Source: Brugia malayi (Eukaryota; Nematoda; Chromadorea; Rhabditida; Onchocercidae). From it: a stretch of 64,000 bases of DNA. Numbering within the stretch: the first letter of the stretch is position 1; each line of letters starts with the position of its first letter. The stretch spans positions 2,785,001 to 2,849,000 of the forward strand of contig NW_025062476.1 in NCBI RefSeq assembly GCF_000002995.4, written 5' to 3'. A program made the translations under genes and the position numbers. Shown here one piece after another: positions 1 to 13,809 of this stretch. The notes below the pieces were generated by a model. It saw only the letters and a list, made by a program, of their open reading frames with translations, was not told where the DNA came from and searched no databases.

Positions 1-1461
1 TTAGCTTAACTGATTTCGCACTTATAGACTAAAGTGCTAATGTTTATGTATCAACTTGAAGCAATGCCAATAATTTTCACTTCTGGTGGATTCTTCGTTG
101 TCAAACGTTCACTTCTTCCTACAGTGAGTGTGTTCCTGCTTTCAAAAGAGTTTTTAATTTAACCTTAATCTTAATCTTGTTTGAATATAATTATATCTAA
201 TTTAACAAATGTTTTATTATCCTAAGCTGGTTTCGTTCATGCTCACTTATGTTTTCCTGATGATTCAACTCGGACAAACACCGGCATGTGTAATGGACAA
301 TAGCATGTCCGTGAAATCAGTTTGAAACAGTATTGCAATTTCTGAACAGATACTTACTTTTTAAATGTTTCACTTAACATTTTTATGACTTGAAAGGTAG
401 TAAAAATATCGAAAGGTAAAGTGATAAGAAATATATGGAAAGATGAGATGATAAAAGTGTAGAAAATTTTGCACTTTTCCCTTGTAAAGAAATCAATGAA
501 GGATGGCATTGATGATTCACTATTTATAAATTTATTGTATAATGAAAAATAGTCGCACATGACTACTTTTCTTATCATCTTGCAATATTCTAATTTCTGT
601 CCATTAATACAACGAATAAACTGCTAATATCACCAACAAATATGCTAACCTCAGAATTAATAAGAGTAGGAAGTAACGGATTTTGTTCCATTTCAAAAAT
701 TTTAGCAGAAATGCATTGAACCAACTGGAGATGCAATTATTATTCATTACGTTACACAGCAGTGTAAATAACAGCTGAAAAGGGAAATTATTGGTAAAAT
801 GCATTTCTGCGAAAAGGCATGTTGCATAACTTTACAATGCACAAAACATGCCATCAGCCTCCCTCAACGTGGACATGAAAAGCTTTGAAGAATCACAATG
901 AGATAAAGCGTTACTTTGTTTATTCAACTGCTTTATAGGAAAACAGGATACAGAAAAGTATAAAACTTTGCTCAATTCCAAATCTTTTCGAAAGATTGAC
1001 TTTTTACAATTTGTTACAGAGAGAGGAAAGAGAGAGTGAGAGATAAACAGAGAGAGAGGAAGAGTAAATTTCATTAACATTTAATGAACAGTTTAAAAAA
1101 TTCTACATTTGGAAAAGTTAGAACTTCCTCCAAAAGCAAAACTTTTTATAAGGCATTAATTTATAAAGGGAATAACGGACCACTTTTAGTATTCAAAAGA
1201 AAAAACCAGCGCTTCGAGAGAGAAGTTCGCATTATGGCTGCATTTTGCAATTTGAAAAATATTCATTTACGGACGTGTCACATAATCGAAACTATGATAA
1301 GTTGATAGCAATATTATGAAAGTCTCCAAGGTGAACTGGAAACTAGAGAAACAATTACATAAATGTTCGAATTTTATATCCAAGTATGCAAATATACTTT
1401 AAACAAAAAAAAACTCTTCCTTATATTTAAGTCTAAATGCAAACTCCGGTCACTCAAACCC
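1..1461. other. Downstream flank of rab-7, no gene seen
   Basis: This stretch lies 3' of rab-7 and must include its 3' UTR. Short open frames exist on both strands, but none shows a domain, a believable exon border or a composition unlike its surroundings. A purine-rich GA tract lies at about 1019-1065. Confidence 0.5.
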
Positions 1462-3375
1462 TCAGCAATTACAGCCACTATTAGGTTGGGCTATTTCCCG
1501 ATGATCCAAGCGAATTTGATCGGGAAACTCCGGAAAATCCTGCACATCCTGCGCCTCGCGCTTTAAAGCATCACGAGCAATTTCAATAAATGCTTGCTCT
1601 ACGTTTACGGCTTCCTTAGCTGATACCTGGAATGCGAAACAAATCAGTTCACATTAATGAAAGGCAATTATCCCAAAACCCAAGCAAAGGAAAACGTAAA
1701 CTTAGAAAAAACACATAAATCAATTTTATTACCCAATAATACGAATAGGAAATGTTTAACAGGTAACAATCTGCAATAAACATCCGACAGAAAAACAATA
1801 TCCTCATCCCAACTTTTGCTAAGCATTTGTAATATTTCCTAAGTATTTATTCTACAAAAACCATTAAATGACTAACCTCATAATATTTGATATTATTTTT
1901 TGTTTGACACCATGCTTGCGCTCTTTTGGCACTAACGGCACGTCTAGCTTCTAGATCAATTTTATTACCCAGTAATACAAATGGGAAATGTTCCGGATCA
2001 CGTGGACTGAAAATCAAATATTATTATTAACTCTCCAAGCTGCATCAAAATTTTTTTGCTAACTCTTCGGTACGCTGTTCATGATATGGCTACAAAATCC
2101 TGCACTACCCATACGAAATAACATTTGACAAACAATATTTTTTTGATTAAAAGCTAATATTATAAATAAAACACCAAACAAAAAATCCATACGTTGCAAA
2201 GAGATACAGATCCCACTCTTCTAAATAGGATAATCGACCTTCTCAGAATTCCCTTCCTTTGAGACAATTCTTGGAAACATAAGGCCATAAATCATTTATA
2301 CCTTTTTAGAATAAATCTACTTGTCCCAAATAAAAATATTACAATTAAAAAAATGTATAAATGTAGCATATTACCAATTACATAGAAAACACATTCCTTA
2401 AAGCTAAAATAGGTACACTAATACCTCAGATTCAGCTGAAAATCACTGTGTGGAGCTAAATTGTCGAAAACAAACCTTGCTTGAATCAAAAATTCGTCTC
2501 TCCATGATTCAAGACTTCGAAAAGAACTGGCATTAGTGATATCATAAGTAAGTACACAACAGTCCGCTCCTCTGTAAAAAGCAACACCCAACGATTGAAA
2601 ACGTTCTTGTCCAGCTGTGTCCCAAATCTGTAAAAAAGCAACAACTTCCAACTCAGATCTATTTAGTAATTTCCAAACGTACAAATCAGCAATTTAGCTT
2701 ATATCTTACATAATAATACTAGTTATCTTATGACATAAGGAAGTATTAGTAAGTGACACAAATAATCATAAAATGGAAAGGTAGCATCTGAATAACCGCC
2801 GTCCTACATGCGTGAGAGACTCTCCAAAACGATTCTGCTCTTTAAACAAATATGAAAATATCCATCTAAATAAAGCTTCCTTAGTTTAGCATTCCTGATT
2901 ATTAAACCAATTAACTACACAGAAGGAGTAGAAGCATAAAGATACCAATGTACAAACACCAAATAACCAGTTTTAAAAATTCCAATTACGAAAGAGTTCG
3001 GAAAAGCGAACAGTTTTAAATTAATGATATGCATGCTTTTAAAAAGACCCAAATAACTTTCAGTTACTTTGTCACACAGCCTTGAAGAGGAATATTTCAA
3101 ACAAACTCTTGTTCACTTAAAGTCATGTCCAAGAAATTTAGATTCCAAATTAATCTTCAAAGAATAAATAAATATTGATCAACCTGCATAGTAACAGTCC
3201 GATCACCAACTGATATATCCTTTGTCAGGAAATCAGCACCAATCGTTGCTTTATACTGATTACTGAATTTCTTGTTTACATACTGATTCATTAGTGATGT
3301 TTTGCCAACACCCGAGTCGCCTAGTATAATTACTTTGAGAAGAGCTTTTTTGCGACCACCACCCGGTGCCGACAT
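1462..3375 (-). CDS. rab-7: Rab7 small GTPase (four exons)
   Basis: Rab7 drives late endosome and lysosome fusion and phagosome maturation on the cytosolic membrane face. Four exons join in phase: 3375-3184, 2627-2476, 2006-1877 and 1626-1462, giving 212 aa, close to the usual 207-209. Visible motifs are the P-loop GDSGVGKT (residues 19-26), switch [10 protein letters not shown], switch [11 protein letters not shown] (66-74), NKID (129-132), SAK (160-162) and a C-terminal Cys-X-Cys (CNC, 210-212), the double geranylgeranylation site. The N-terminus [10 protein letters not shown] is slightly longer than in most relatives. All introns are GT-AG (556, 469 and 250 bp). The start is fixed by the conserved N-terminus and a likely spliced-leader acceptor 23 bases upstream. 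Function is inferred from very strong family similarity; nothing looks broken. Confidence 0.97.
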
Positions 3376-3398
3376 TGTGGTAAATTTACGTAAACAAA

Positions 3399-3401
3399 CT
3401 G
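3399..3401 (-). promoter_or_regulatory. Likely spliced-leader acceptor of rab-7
   Basis: On the minus strand the sequence reads TATTTCAG, then 23 bases, then the rab-7 ATG. A consensus TTTCAG this close to the start with no upstream coding exon suggests a trans-splice site. A 5' UTR intron is the alternative. Confidence 0.55.
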
Positions 3402-6400
3402 AAATACTTATAAAGCATTAATAAATTTAAAAATCAACAATCTTTTACACAAGACGTACTGGAAATGAAATTTGTGAAATATTTAGCGATTCTTGCCATA
3501 AAAGTTCGTAGTGAACACCAAAATTAGCAAGTTCCAAAAATCTTTATCTTTTCCGTTACTCAATGTTCACCGTTGACAGTTTGAAATTACAAAGAATGAA
3601 AAAAATAAAATTCTAATACAAGATTTTAAAGAAAATGTAAGACAACAATCTCCTCATGTGAAAAAAAAAAAAAAAAAAACGCTAATGCTGTCATTAACCT
3701 AAATCATCTGAAAAAAAGACCGAACAATAATGATTGCATGTGAACTTGTAAACAAGCTTCCACTGAATCAATACGAACTCAACTATAAGTGAAAGACAAT
3801 TAATACTGGTTGATACAAGTTACTAGTATTATCATTTCATATCTCTTTAAAACATATTTTCTCTGCCGCAAAAGGAAGATTATACAACATAGCATAAACT
3901 AGTTTCCACGTATAAATGCTTCTTAATTTCCAAAACTATGTTCTTAAGCAAAACACGTTTAATGCGTTTGTTGAGCAACTTCTACTGGGCTCATGAACAC
4001 CCTCAACGATTAAAGGTTTGAAATAAACCAAGAATAAATAGCGCACAATCGATAAGCAAACCATGAACAGAAATACGTCGCTTGTTAAAATTACCTCGAC
4101 TGATTTACGTTAAATGTACGTGCAGTGAAGAGCACCCTAATCCTATTTACAAAGAACAAAATAACAGGGAACAAAATAATAGGAAACCATTTCATCCTCA
4201 TGACTTGGGGAAAAATCGCATTCGCAAATTCACATGACTAACAGGTATGCATCCATTATAACACCAGCACATACATGAGAAAATACCACAGAATTTTCAA
4301 TAAGAAAACATTCTAAACCTTTCTGACAAAATTATCGGAGTTTTTTGCAAAACACCATCGTATAAATAAACGATAAAGAAAACCTGCGGAACGGTTGCTT
4401 TGGATGGCAGGAGGTATTTACACTTGGCCAACAAAAAGTAACTAATATTCTATAACATTTGAGTAGACAAATTTTATTGAAAAGGAACTTTAGTTTTCAC
4501 TCGAAAAACTGATTAACAAAGTAACAAAAAAACCAAGTGTGCCACTTTCAATACTAATTTTACAAGTTTTATTGGTTAAATTTCTTCTTCCCGGTAAAAG
4601 CATTAGCAATGAAATAATCGAAATAACCAGCAAAAAACAGATAGCACTGGCTCAGCCCAGCAGTTACATGTGCCACCATACGTATCGAAGAATTTTCACT
4701 CAGAAAAATACATGCCAATATTAGTCTTTGTCAGTATAGCCAAGGAAGAGGTGGTGGCTGGACAGTATTGGTTGGTTTCATAAGTAAGAAAGAACGTACA
4801 CGAGTTTTGTGTCATGCTAATCCATATGGAGAATATCGATACATTAAAAACTTGTTTTTGCACAATGAATTTTGAATCAACACTCTACAGATAACAAAGA
4901 TAACCGTTCCGATAGTAAAGAATGATACTTGGTTTTTGATTTCTGAGTCGCACTAAAATTTCACATAGTAGGTAGGTAAAAGAGAAAGATCAGAAACTGC
5001 GAACAAAAAAAAAAAAAAGACGTGGAAACAATGCGAACCTTTTTTTACAAATACACTGGGGAAAAGATAGAACAGAACGAAACAAGATCTTTCCGCTTAC
5101 TTTAATGAGAACATGATAGTGATGCGCATAAGAAACATCGTTTCTAATCTGTTTTGAGTCCTAAATTCATTGAGGAAATTTAATTTCAGATGAATAGTCA
5201 GTCTACATAAATAGTCACTCTGACTGGCAAATATCGAGGGGAAAAATTAGAGTGGGCGGATTCAAAGCACTGCACATGAGTGTGAACTAAAACAACCAAC
5301 AATGCAAAGTAGCTCGCATGATCTTTGACTTCTACAAAAGTGAGCAAACTGTACAGCGACACAAATAATTATATGATGCTAAAGTGATGAAAAAAAGAGG
5401 ACAACAAACTCGTACTTTTCAAGTTCAAAATTATAACAGTTCAACATAACCTTTGATTCTCAACCATTCAGAAAAGATGGCAGAAAAAAAAAGACTCGGA
5501 ATAAAGTACGAAATCGTCATAAGCAAGAATATAAATGCATATACGAGAGATGTCATGTACTAGTTGTTCCTTAGTTCATTCATTTGAAATGTATGACTAG
5601 CATGCAAATACTTAAATAATGAAGATGTAAAGTACTGTTAGATGTACAGAAACACCAGAATTCCATTAACAACAAAGTCTACAATACATATACCAAACAG
5701 AACCTACCAAATCTCCTACCACCATCATCTCTCGATCTCGACACTTTCACGAGACCACAACAGATTGCTGTCATCGCCTACCGTATCCTATCATTCGGCA
5801 CGAGATATTCATCACCTAATGTAGCACAAAACTGCTCTCCAAGCACTGAAGCGGTGCGAACGCAACGCTGCTCCTGTGCAAAACTTAAATTTCATAAAAT
5901 TCAACTATTATATGAGTCAGCTCTAGATGACCCAAAAAGTTTCGCCAGCATGAGTGGCACGGAATAAAGGAATTCTTCAAGGTTCATCAGAATTGTGTAA
6001 CTCAAAGCTTCTCATGTGACATGTATATCCAGTAAGTTATTTTATCACACTACAGGGAGTTTGGTTTGATTATTTTAATGATTAAACAAAATATAATTTT
6101 TTTTTTTACTAATTTTTTTTTCTTTATCGTTGTTAATGCAAAAGTATTCTTCCATTACATTGGAATATACGAAACTAGTTATTATAATACAAAATAAGGC
6201 CTAACAATCCTTAAAATAGTAATTTAATTTACTAAGCAGTGCGCCTAAATTGTTGCATGAAAAAACTTACTGCTGGAATATATAGTTTATATGTAGGATG
6301 AAATTATCCATGAAATGAATAATCAATTGAAATGAAGAAAACGTAGAGTAATGTCTATTCTTATCGTAGTGAACTAACCAGTAGGAATGCATATTAAAAT

Positions 6401-7239
6401 TGCAAGGCAACAAGTACAAAGAATTTAAATTTCAATGAAAACGTGAAAAGTTAAAAGTGAAAGGAGCGAAGAAAACCAGTAAAGCAAATGAATTATATAT
6501 TTTACAAATTATTTTGCAATAATAAATAAAAAGAAAACTGTAACACAGTGACTGAGGATCACAGTGACCGTAGAGGTAAGTGAAAGTAAAAAGTTTTTGG
6601 ATAATTAGAAACTAACATCTATACTACAGATATGAAATACAAGCGTTAAGTAGCTAATATTCTAAAAAGTTAGATTTTTACAGAAACATGAGAAGACCAT
6701 CATCCTTAACAATTGCAAAGAAAGTTTTCAAACAAACAAGTGATAGATAGTTAGGACTTATACATTCCTTTTTCTGTCTGATCTGAAGCACTCAGATAAA
6801 ATCTATGTTGTGTAGCAAGTTTTGATTGTAGGCTCTCTTATAACTCCCCCGAAAGAATTTAAATTGATAAACAAAAACATAATAATACGTTAACACGTTA
6901 ACTGCATACAATGTTCAGTCTAAAACTTGAAATTAGGTCGAAGTCACTTTAAAACTATACTTATTCACAAAACTGTTTGCTTAATAACCAAAGTATAGCC
7001 AAATAATTATAATGAGCGGGCACATTTTCTATAAATATGTCTATATTCCCTTATTTTAATTAAACCGTAGTTGTAAGAAGGTGTTAAATTCTGTTTGTCA
7101 AATAAATGCATCCCTAAAACAGTTGTGTTCAAATTTTTTTAGAAAAATAACAAGGAATGATAATAACAGAAATCCATATCAAATAATGACTGATTCTAAA
7201 TTTTAATATGACGACAAAACATAAGGGAACGGAACTTAT
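3402..7239. other. Intergenic region between rab-7 and the GILT gene
   Basis: It lies upstream of rab-7 and downstream of the GILT stop codon, so it should hold the rab-7 promoter and the GILT 3' UTR. No domain-bearing frame, RNA gene or long repeat was found. The 60-aa and 61-aa open frames near 4540 and 5640 have no support. Confidence 0.5.
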
Positions 7240-10200
7240 TCATTGCTGCTTCTTGCACTGGTCCGGTACAGGATCTAACGCATCACAAAGATTCTTTTTC
7301 AGATCGTAAAATGCATCACTGGAGCGTATTCCATTAATCATAATCCAAGGGACGAAATTCAGCGGTGGTTGCAAACGTTCTGTTTCTACACCTGCTTCTG
7401 CCAAAAGTCTTCTTCCTTCTTCTCCTTCAGCACATCGCAGAATACTGAAATACTCAGATGACATTAATGTATCAATTTTTATGATTAAGAATCGATGAAT
7501 AGGAAAGGATTTTCCATAACAACAGAATGCTTAGCTAATGAATATCTTGTATCTTCTCTGTAACAGCAGAAATTTTTATTTCCATCAAAAGTATACAAAA
7601 GTGTACTTAGTATACTTGCATAAAATCATCGCATTTGATCATTACAAGCACATAAAAACTTGATAACGGGGTGTTGAACAAGTATCAAATGAACATACCA
7701 TTAACAGAAAAACATTCTGTCAATCAGTCTTCTAATAGTTGTAAAGACTTAACTTTTCACCTCGCATAAGCAGAAATTACCTTTTACTGGATACGGAAAG
7801 CTTGGACAAGCATTTTAATCCGGCTGAGCGAAGATCACGTTTTCCTTGGATACACGATATTACTGGGACATACTGACGTGGATTTTTAACTATTTCAATT
7901 ACACAGTTCATAAGCTGATTCAATTCGCATTCTGGTGGTCCATGCTGACATTTACAACTAAAAAAATAGGAAGACCGACAAACAGTGTTAATTACCTAAG
8001 AAAGTTATCATTTAGTGCAAACCAACTTATTTATCCATTATTCATTTTCCTATATATCCCACATAGCAAATATTTCTTTTAATGACACCACACCTCAATG
8101 CAAATAAAAAAAGTTATCAAGAATAAGAAATTGTAGAAAAAAAAAAAATTTAATTATGATCAGAAATAAATATAATCCAAATTCATGCAGTCAATATATA
8201 ATGCACATATGTTAAAGTCATTATTATCATTCCTTAAGATATATTTTGAAATTACCTATAGTCATTACCCACTGGATCACACTTTGCTTTGCCGAAAGGT
8301 ACAATTTTAAGTGTAATCCTATTTGTCACAGATAGTTCTTGCCATACTGGTAGAAGCTGTTGGTGAACAAAGCGCGAGGTATCTGGACATTGCGCTTCAA
8401 TATATGCCGCTAATTTTACTATATTGCCAATGGTGGCCTCTGATGTTTGCAGTTTTATTAGCTGAAAGCAAAAAAAGAAAAAAGAAAAAAAAAGTTTCAA
8501 GAGTTTGAAATTAACTGAAAATGATTAATGATTAGAATCATTCATCTGACAAATTTAAACTTCAATTCAGTACTGGATATTTTGCTTACTATAGTAAAAA
8601 AAATTTCCTAGCATTGTTATTTTGACAAAAATGAAGGTGATGTCATTGATGCCATTATGTATTTAAAAATTTAAATATCTTCAACGACTTGCGACTATGT
8701 AGGAAAAAAGAAAAAGAAAAAGAAGAAAAAAAAAATCATTTTATGGTTAATAAACACTGATCCCAGAGGATAAGAAATCAGCATGGCAGATTTAAGATGT
8801 CGTATCATCCACTTGCACTTCTTGAAAAAAGGATGAAAAGTCATGCCAGAAAAAAGGATGAAAAGTCATGCCAGAAAAAAAAAAAAAAAAAAAAAAGAAA
8901 AACTTGTTCAAAAACCTTCGATTTCAGCTGAATTGGTTTCGCTTTGATCCAAATATTCTGATAATTTTAATTTTTGGGTTAAAACTTTTTTTCTTTCTCT
9001 TTTCTGATCTTACTTCTGAGCTTTCGGAGGAATTTATATAATTCCTTTTTTCATAAATATCTTCCTCTTTATGTCTTAAAGATTTAAAATTCCTTTAAAA
9101 CTTTGGTCAAGTTTCAATGTAATTACCGGAATTGACAAGTTGGAAGAATTGTGTGAAGCGTTAAATTAGTACAGTTAATACAGTCAAACATAAAGAGCAA
9201 ATAATTCTTTCCAACATAAGCAGAAGATATAAATTTAGTTGGTTTCAAGCAAAAAAAACGTGAAGAAAAAGATGTTAATTAATATAAGAGGAAAATTGAT
9301 TTTTATGAGGGTATATTAAGATGTGAGTTGAAAAAGCATAATTTCTTTTGAAAATCTGTTATTTGATATTTGCAAACAAAACTTTTTCAACTTTTTAAAA
9401 AATTTTCCACATAGAACTTGAATGGAAATTGAAATTTTGATAAAATTAATTCTAGAAAATATTCTACATCCATAGATTTGTTATAATTGTCGGGAAAATC
9501 TTCTGCATTTCATATACTGAAATCAGAAATGTTAATTAAAAAATTGTAACCGTTGAGTTACTGCTATTAAAACTATAAAGCAAATTAAAAAATGCTTTGA
9601 CAGATTCAATTATTAGAAAAACGATAATAGTACCTGAAAACATTAGTTGAAAAATAAGTTATTTCAAAAAAAAAAAAAAAGATAAGGAAAGTATATGGTG
9701 ATAATGACTGCATAATGCTATTTTCGCACTATAAGGTAACAGTTAAAAGGCAGAGAGATTTCTATCTCACAAGTAAACAAAACAATTTCCATTTCTGATT
9801 TCATCCAATATTAACTAGCTATTTTTCTAAATATAAACGGGATCTCGATAGCACTCTAATTATATCACAAATATGGTTGAGAATCTTAAAAAATGTTAAT
9901 TAAACCAAAAACAGCAAAATAAACAACAGCTACGAGAAATGTCTAATTATCTCCTTTAGAGAAATCTTGTTTACCACACATCTCCCTTTCTTTCATGTTC
10001 ATATTCAAAAGTCGAATCATACTGAATGACTGCAGAGAACCAGTTACAATCATTTCCTCATCAAAAGAAATATAAAAATAACTAATAATTTATATAATTT
10101 GTGCTTGTAAGAAATGAGAATCCAGTCAATAAGTATAGCACTTTTCTTACAAAAGAAAATATAGTTAAGCATTAATCTCTCTATTTTCTTTTAAATGGTT

Positions 10201-11450
10201 TAAGTAGCACGAAAAATGAAGAGATATCAAACCGGAAGAAAAAAATTTAGTAGACTTTTCTTTGTTTACAATATTCCTTTTTCTCCCAAGTAAAAATAAA
10301 AGAAAAAAAAAAAAAAAGATAAAGTTTTTTGATCGATAAGTCTCATAAAAGTTTCAGGAGAATGAAATTATTTTGAAATTAGTTGCAGTCGACGCAAGAT
10401 ATCTTTTGCGTGACATAGAAGCAACAGAGAGTGCTAATCCAAATTTAAAAAAAAAGGCTATCAAATAATTAATTTGGCAAATAACTCATAAATTCAAGTA
10501 TAATTAACAACAACATATATCGAAAACCTCCACTAACAAGCACCCAAAAAATCATTTGAAACAAATTATTAACAAGCAAGACTATATAATACCAAACAAT
10601 AATGCTAAGTACCAGCTAAATTATGTTTGCTTGATTATATCACTCGGTTTTAAATTACGAAATATCAATTATTTGATTTTGGATCTATGTCGATATCACA
10701 GTGAATGTTCTAAAATAGAATCATAAAACTAATTATTAAACATTTTCTCTGACCTATCCAATGAGTATGCCTTTGATGTTTAATTATTACTATGAAAGAG
10801 AATTTATCATTATCAAAACTTATTGGAGATTTAAGTAAAAACGTTTGGCCCAAATTCCTTTTAACATAGTTGAATTTATAATGTTCTATCAGTTAAATAA
10901 ATATTTAGTAAATACATATCATCAGCAGAAAAACTGCAATTTACCAGCATTTCTGATTTAGATATTCTTTTCAACCATTTCATTTACAGAAATGAGATCT
11001 CAGCGCTTCAATCACCACTAAAAATATCTCCAGAATTCTATATTTCTGCACGAATGGAAGCTAGAATTTTATTGTTTACCAATTAATAAAATCTCAAAAC
11101 GATGAAGATATTACATAACCTTTAATTTTGCAGAAAAGAGAGAAATTGATGTCCTTTGCAGCAGTTTCAACAGTTATATAAAAAATAATATAATCTGAAT
11201 ATTAAGCTCTATTTTGATGCGATACGTTGTAAGCTGTATTAACTGAAAGGCATGTAGCAGAAAAGCAGATTAAATTCTATAAGATTCTCAATAACAACCC
11301 GAATTTCATTCATTAACTTACTGGTCTTTCCTTAACAGTACTCTTTTCCAACAGCAGAGTGAATAACCATTGATAAACGATAAAAATCAAAATAACACCT
11401 GGGAGAATGCAAAAATAATGGCATTTAAAACAGAATAAATACCGCACCAT
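7240..11450 (-). CDS. GILT-family (gamma-interferon-inducible lysosomal thiol reductase-like) protein
   Basis: GILT proteins reduce disulfides of proteins in acidic endosomes and lysosomes. Four exons join in phase: 11450-11322, 8461-8256, 7957-7781 and 7444-7240, giving 238 aa. Residues 1-43 carry a Cys-rich start (MVRYLFCFKC) and one hydrophobic segment at about 13-34, so this looks like a signal anchor rather than a cleaved signal peptide. The thioredoxin-like core starts near residue 55. The family signature CQHGPPEC begins at 115, with N125 and C130 in the expected spacing, and VPWIMING lies at about 202-209. The active-site region reads EAQCPDTSR (65-73): C68 is present but the second Cys of CXXC is Thr. 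The first exon is 2.9 kb upstream and is assigned by phase, a consensus GTAAGTT donor and its anchor-like content, so it is less certain than the other three. Confidence 0.9.
8462..11321 (-). other. Large first intron of the GILT gene
   Basis: This 2.86-kb intron holds AT-rich sequence with several poly-A runs and a 25-bp direct duplication at 8824-8873. I see no nested gene in it on either strand. Confidence 0.6.
8824..8873. repeat. 25-bp tandem duplication
   Basis: Two identical copies of a 25-base unit (GAAAAAAGGATGAAAAG then TCATGCCA) sit head to tail, followed by a start of a third copy that runs into poly-A. It lies within the GILT first intron. Confidence 0.9.
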
Positions 11451-11455
11451 ACTCT

Positions 11456-11478
11456 TTATAACGCCATTCTGGAGTTCT
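11456..11478 (-). promoter_or_regulatory. GILT 5' acceptor and tiny upstream ORF
   Basis: The minus strand reads TATGTTTCAG, ending at 11477. It is followed after nine bases by a three-codon upstream ORF (ATG GCG TTA TAA, 11467-11456) and then the proposed GILT ATG at 11450. The acceptor is likely for spliced-leader addition. If used, the mRNA would carry the upstream ORF, which could lower translation. Confidence 0.45.
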
Positions 11479-13790
11479 GAAACATAACAAGTCTTTGTTA
11501 AACAAACGATACACAAACGAGTTCTACCCCACAAATACATCAAAATTTTATGATGTATTTGAACACAACAAGAAATGAAATGCATTAGTGATTTAATCAG
11601 TAGAAAATATCAGTGCGTGACTAAGAATGAATGGTAAATGAAATGAAGAGAGTTGCATGTAAATACTAAAAGCTTATTTTACAGAAGCAGTTATGTCCTG
11701 TTTGTTTGAAAAAAAAATTTCGAAAATTATATTCAATTAATTTCACTTCTTTCTTTATCAAACTACTGCTATGATGGGAAGAATGTAGCAACAATACTAT
11801 AAGCTTTAAAAAGATTGCTATTTAACAACGAAAATATGAAGCATAAAAAAAACAATTAAACGAGAAACCAGGAGGTTTCTCGAAATGGAAATTACAGGTT
11901 AGCTAACAAATAATTTATAGGAGTTACACATAGAGAATCAATGAAATAACAAATACTTGAATTAATGAAAACATGCGCAACTGCTTCAAATCAAGAAATG
12001 AAATTTAAAGGAGGAACTAAAAGATACGTACCCATTTTTGAGCAGATTCTTTCAATACAAGCAGACAAATAAATTGTTAGTGTCGAATTCGTTCCTCTTC
12101 TTCAATATACATTGCGCTTGTTGCTAAAGTGAAAAATTAAAAGAACTATCTGATAAATTTGAAAAATAACGCGACTTCCAATTCAAACAGAAATAATTCT
12201 AAAGAACCTAGTCGCTAACATTAACACTTCCAAATAAGTTTTGTTGTCAGATAATTATTGCATCCGCATTGTCTATTAAATTATTATATTCATTTGACTG
12301 ACGAACACTGAGATTATGTACTTGAAAAATAAAATTCACCTATATGCTATCTGCATAAGATTTGTGCTACTGACTTTAGAGGTAGCAATTTTAATAATCA
12401 TCGAAACTAACCCAAAATGAATAGAATGGCAAATTAACGAAGTGAGATTATTTTGAAACTGATTACTTCTAAGATTATCAAACAAATGACAAAAAAAATA
12501 AGAACAAATGGAACAACTGAGAAGATAAGTGGAAAAGTATGGTGACACAGCAGTACGATTAATGAGTAACCGGTTAGCGAGACTTTCTGTTCAAGTCTGT
12601 AAGTTGCACACAATCTGTCGAAACTTGTTAGACTAGTTTCCACATTATGATGTTGACAGCCGAAAAGATACTTTTGTTTATCAAATATCATCGATACAAT
12701 GTTTATTTGAAGAGATGTAGCTACTCACTACAACATCTATTCACGTAAGTCATAATGCATAACGTAAGCAATATCTATTTTTCATCTAACTATCTATTTC
12801 TAATCATTTCGCGTCAATTTCTCATAAACATACATGCAGTTATATATGAGCCACGTAACATTACGCACGTGAATAAGGTAAAAGTAAAAAAGATAATTAT
12901 CAGTAACAAAGAAACTAAGAAGAAATCTGTAAAAATTAATGCTCATCCATTTCTATCATTGCGTGTAGTTGAATAAAAGTATTTGAAAATGAAGAAAAGA
13001 GCAATATAAGGTTTGCCTTAAGGAAAGAAATATATTATTTATGTTCTTAAGTTTATTTGACAAATAAATTTAATCTAAATTTCAAAAAAAAAAATGAAAT
13101 AAAAGTTAAATGGGATTAGAATTTTTATTGAATACATGGAAACACAAGAATTGATACTATGAAGCTTTACTTTTCCTTTATGCCACCGACTATTTCCACA
13201 TCATCTCCAAACAGAAAAGACATTCGTATTCAAGAAGAGAATAAAAGAAAACTGAAATAATACTAAAAAGTAACGATGGCGAGATTAGCTATGAGAAAAA
13301 GGAAAGAACAAGAAATCAGTCTATCAAGCAAATGAGTTTTAATTAATCGAATTCAATAAAAATTTCGGATAAATCAAAAAACTTTTCATAGAAATTCTCG
13401 TTAGTATGGAAATATAACTAATTAAACACACTAAGGGTAAGCAGAAATAGTGTATAAGAGGAAGAGAAATTAGTCCTTGCTCCCTCTTACTACTTTTCTT
13501 CAGCCTCTCATAAAAAATGTACTATATAAAAAGTTTTTGATCATAACTTTTTGCAAATCAATTCCTAACCAATTTTCGTTATGAGACTTTATCAATTATA
13601 GAAGCATTCTGTCAAAAGTAGATTTATGCGTGCAAGCATTATCAATTTATATTTCAATTGGTAGTTTCTGCACTGCGTTATGTAGTTCTGGTTTTTTCAT
13701 CGATTACGTAAAATAAGTCGGACTAATTCGTACAATCTATTTTAATCACTTTTCAGAAATGTTTTAGAAGTCTAAATTAAGTTTAGGTTT
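11479..13790. other. Divergent intergenic region between GILT and YTH genes
   Basis: About 2.3 kb separates the two start regions, which point away from each other, so it should contain both promoters. Only unsupported short frames are present. No TATA box or known motif stands out in this AT-rich sequence. Confidence 0.5.
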
Positions 13791-13793
13791 CAG
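13791..13793 (+). promoter_or_regulatory. Likely spliced-leader acceptor of the YTH gene
   Basis: The consensus TTTAGGTTTCAG ends at 13793, 17 bases before the ATG at 13810, with no upstream coding exon. Confidence 0.5.
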
Positions 13794-13809
13794 ACGAAAG
13801 GTGGTTTTG

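Noticed and set aside
8323..8508. Plus-strand frame across GILT exon 2
   Set aside because: It is antisense to a clearly conserved exon.
12336..12691. Two overlapping minus-strand frames of 70-85 codons
   Set aside because: They are hydrophobic low-complexity translations without a domain or acceptor, in the divergent promoter region.
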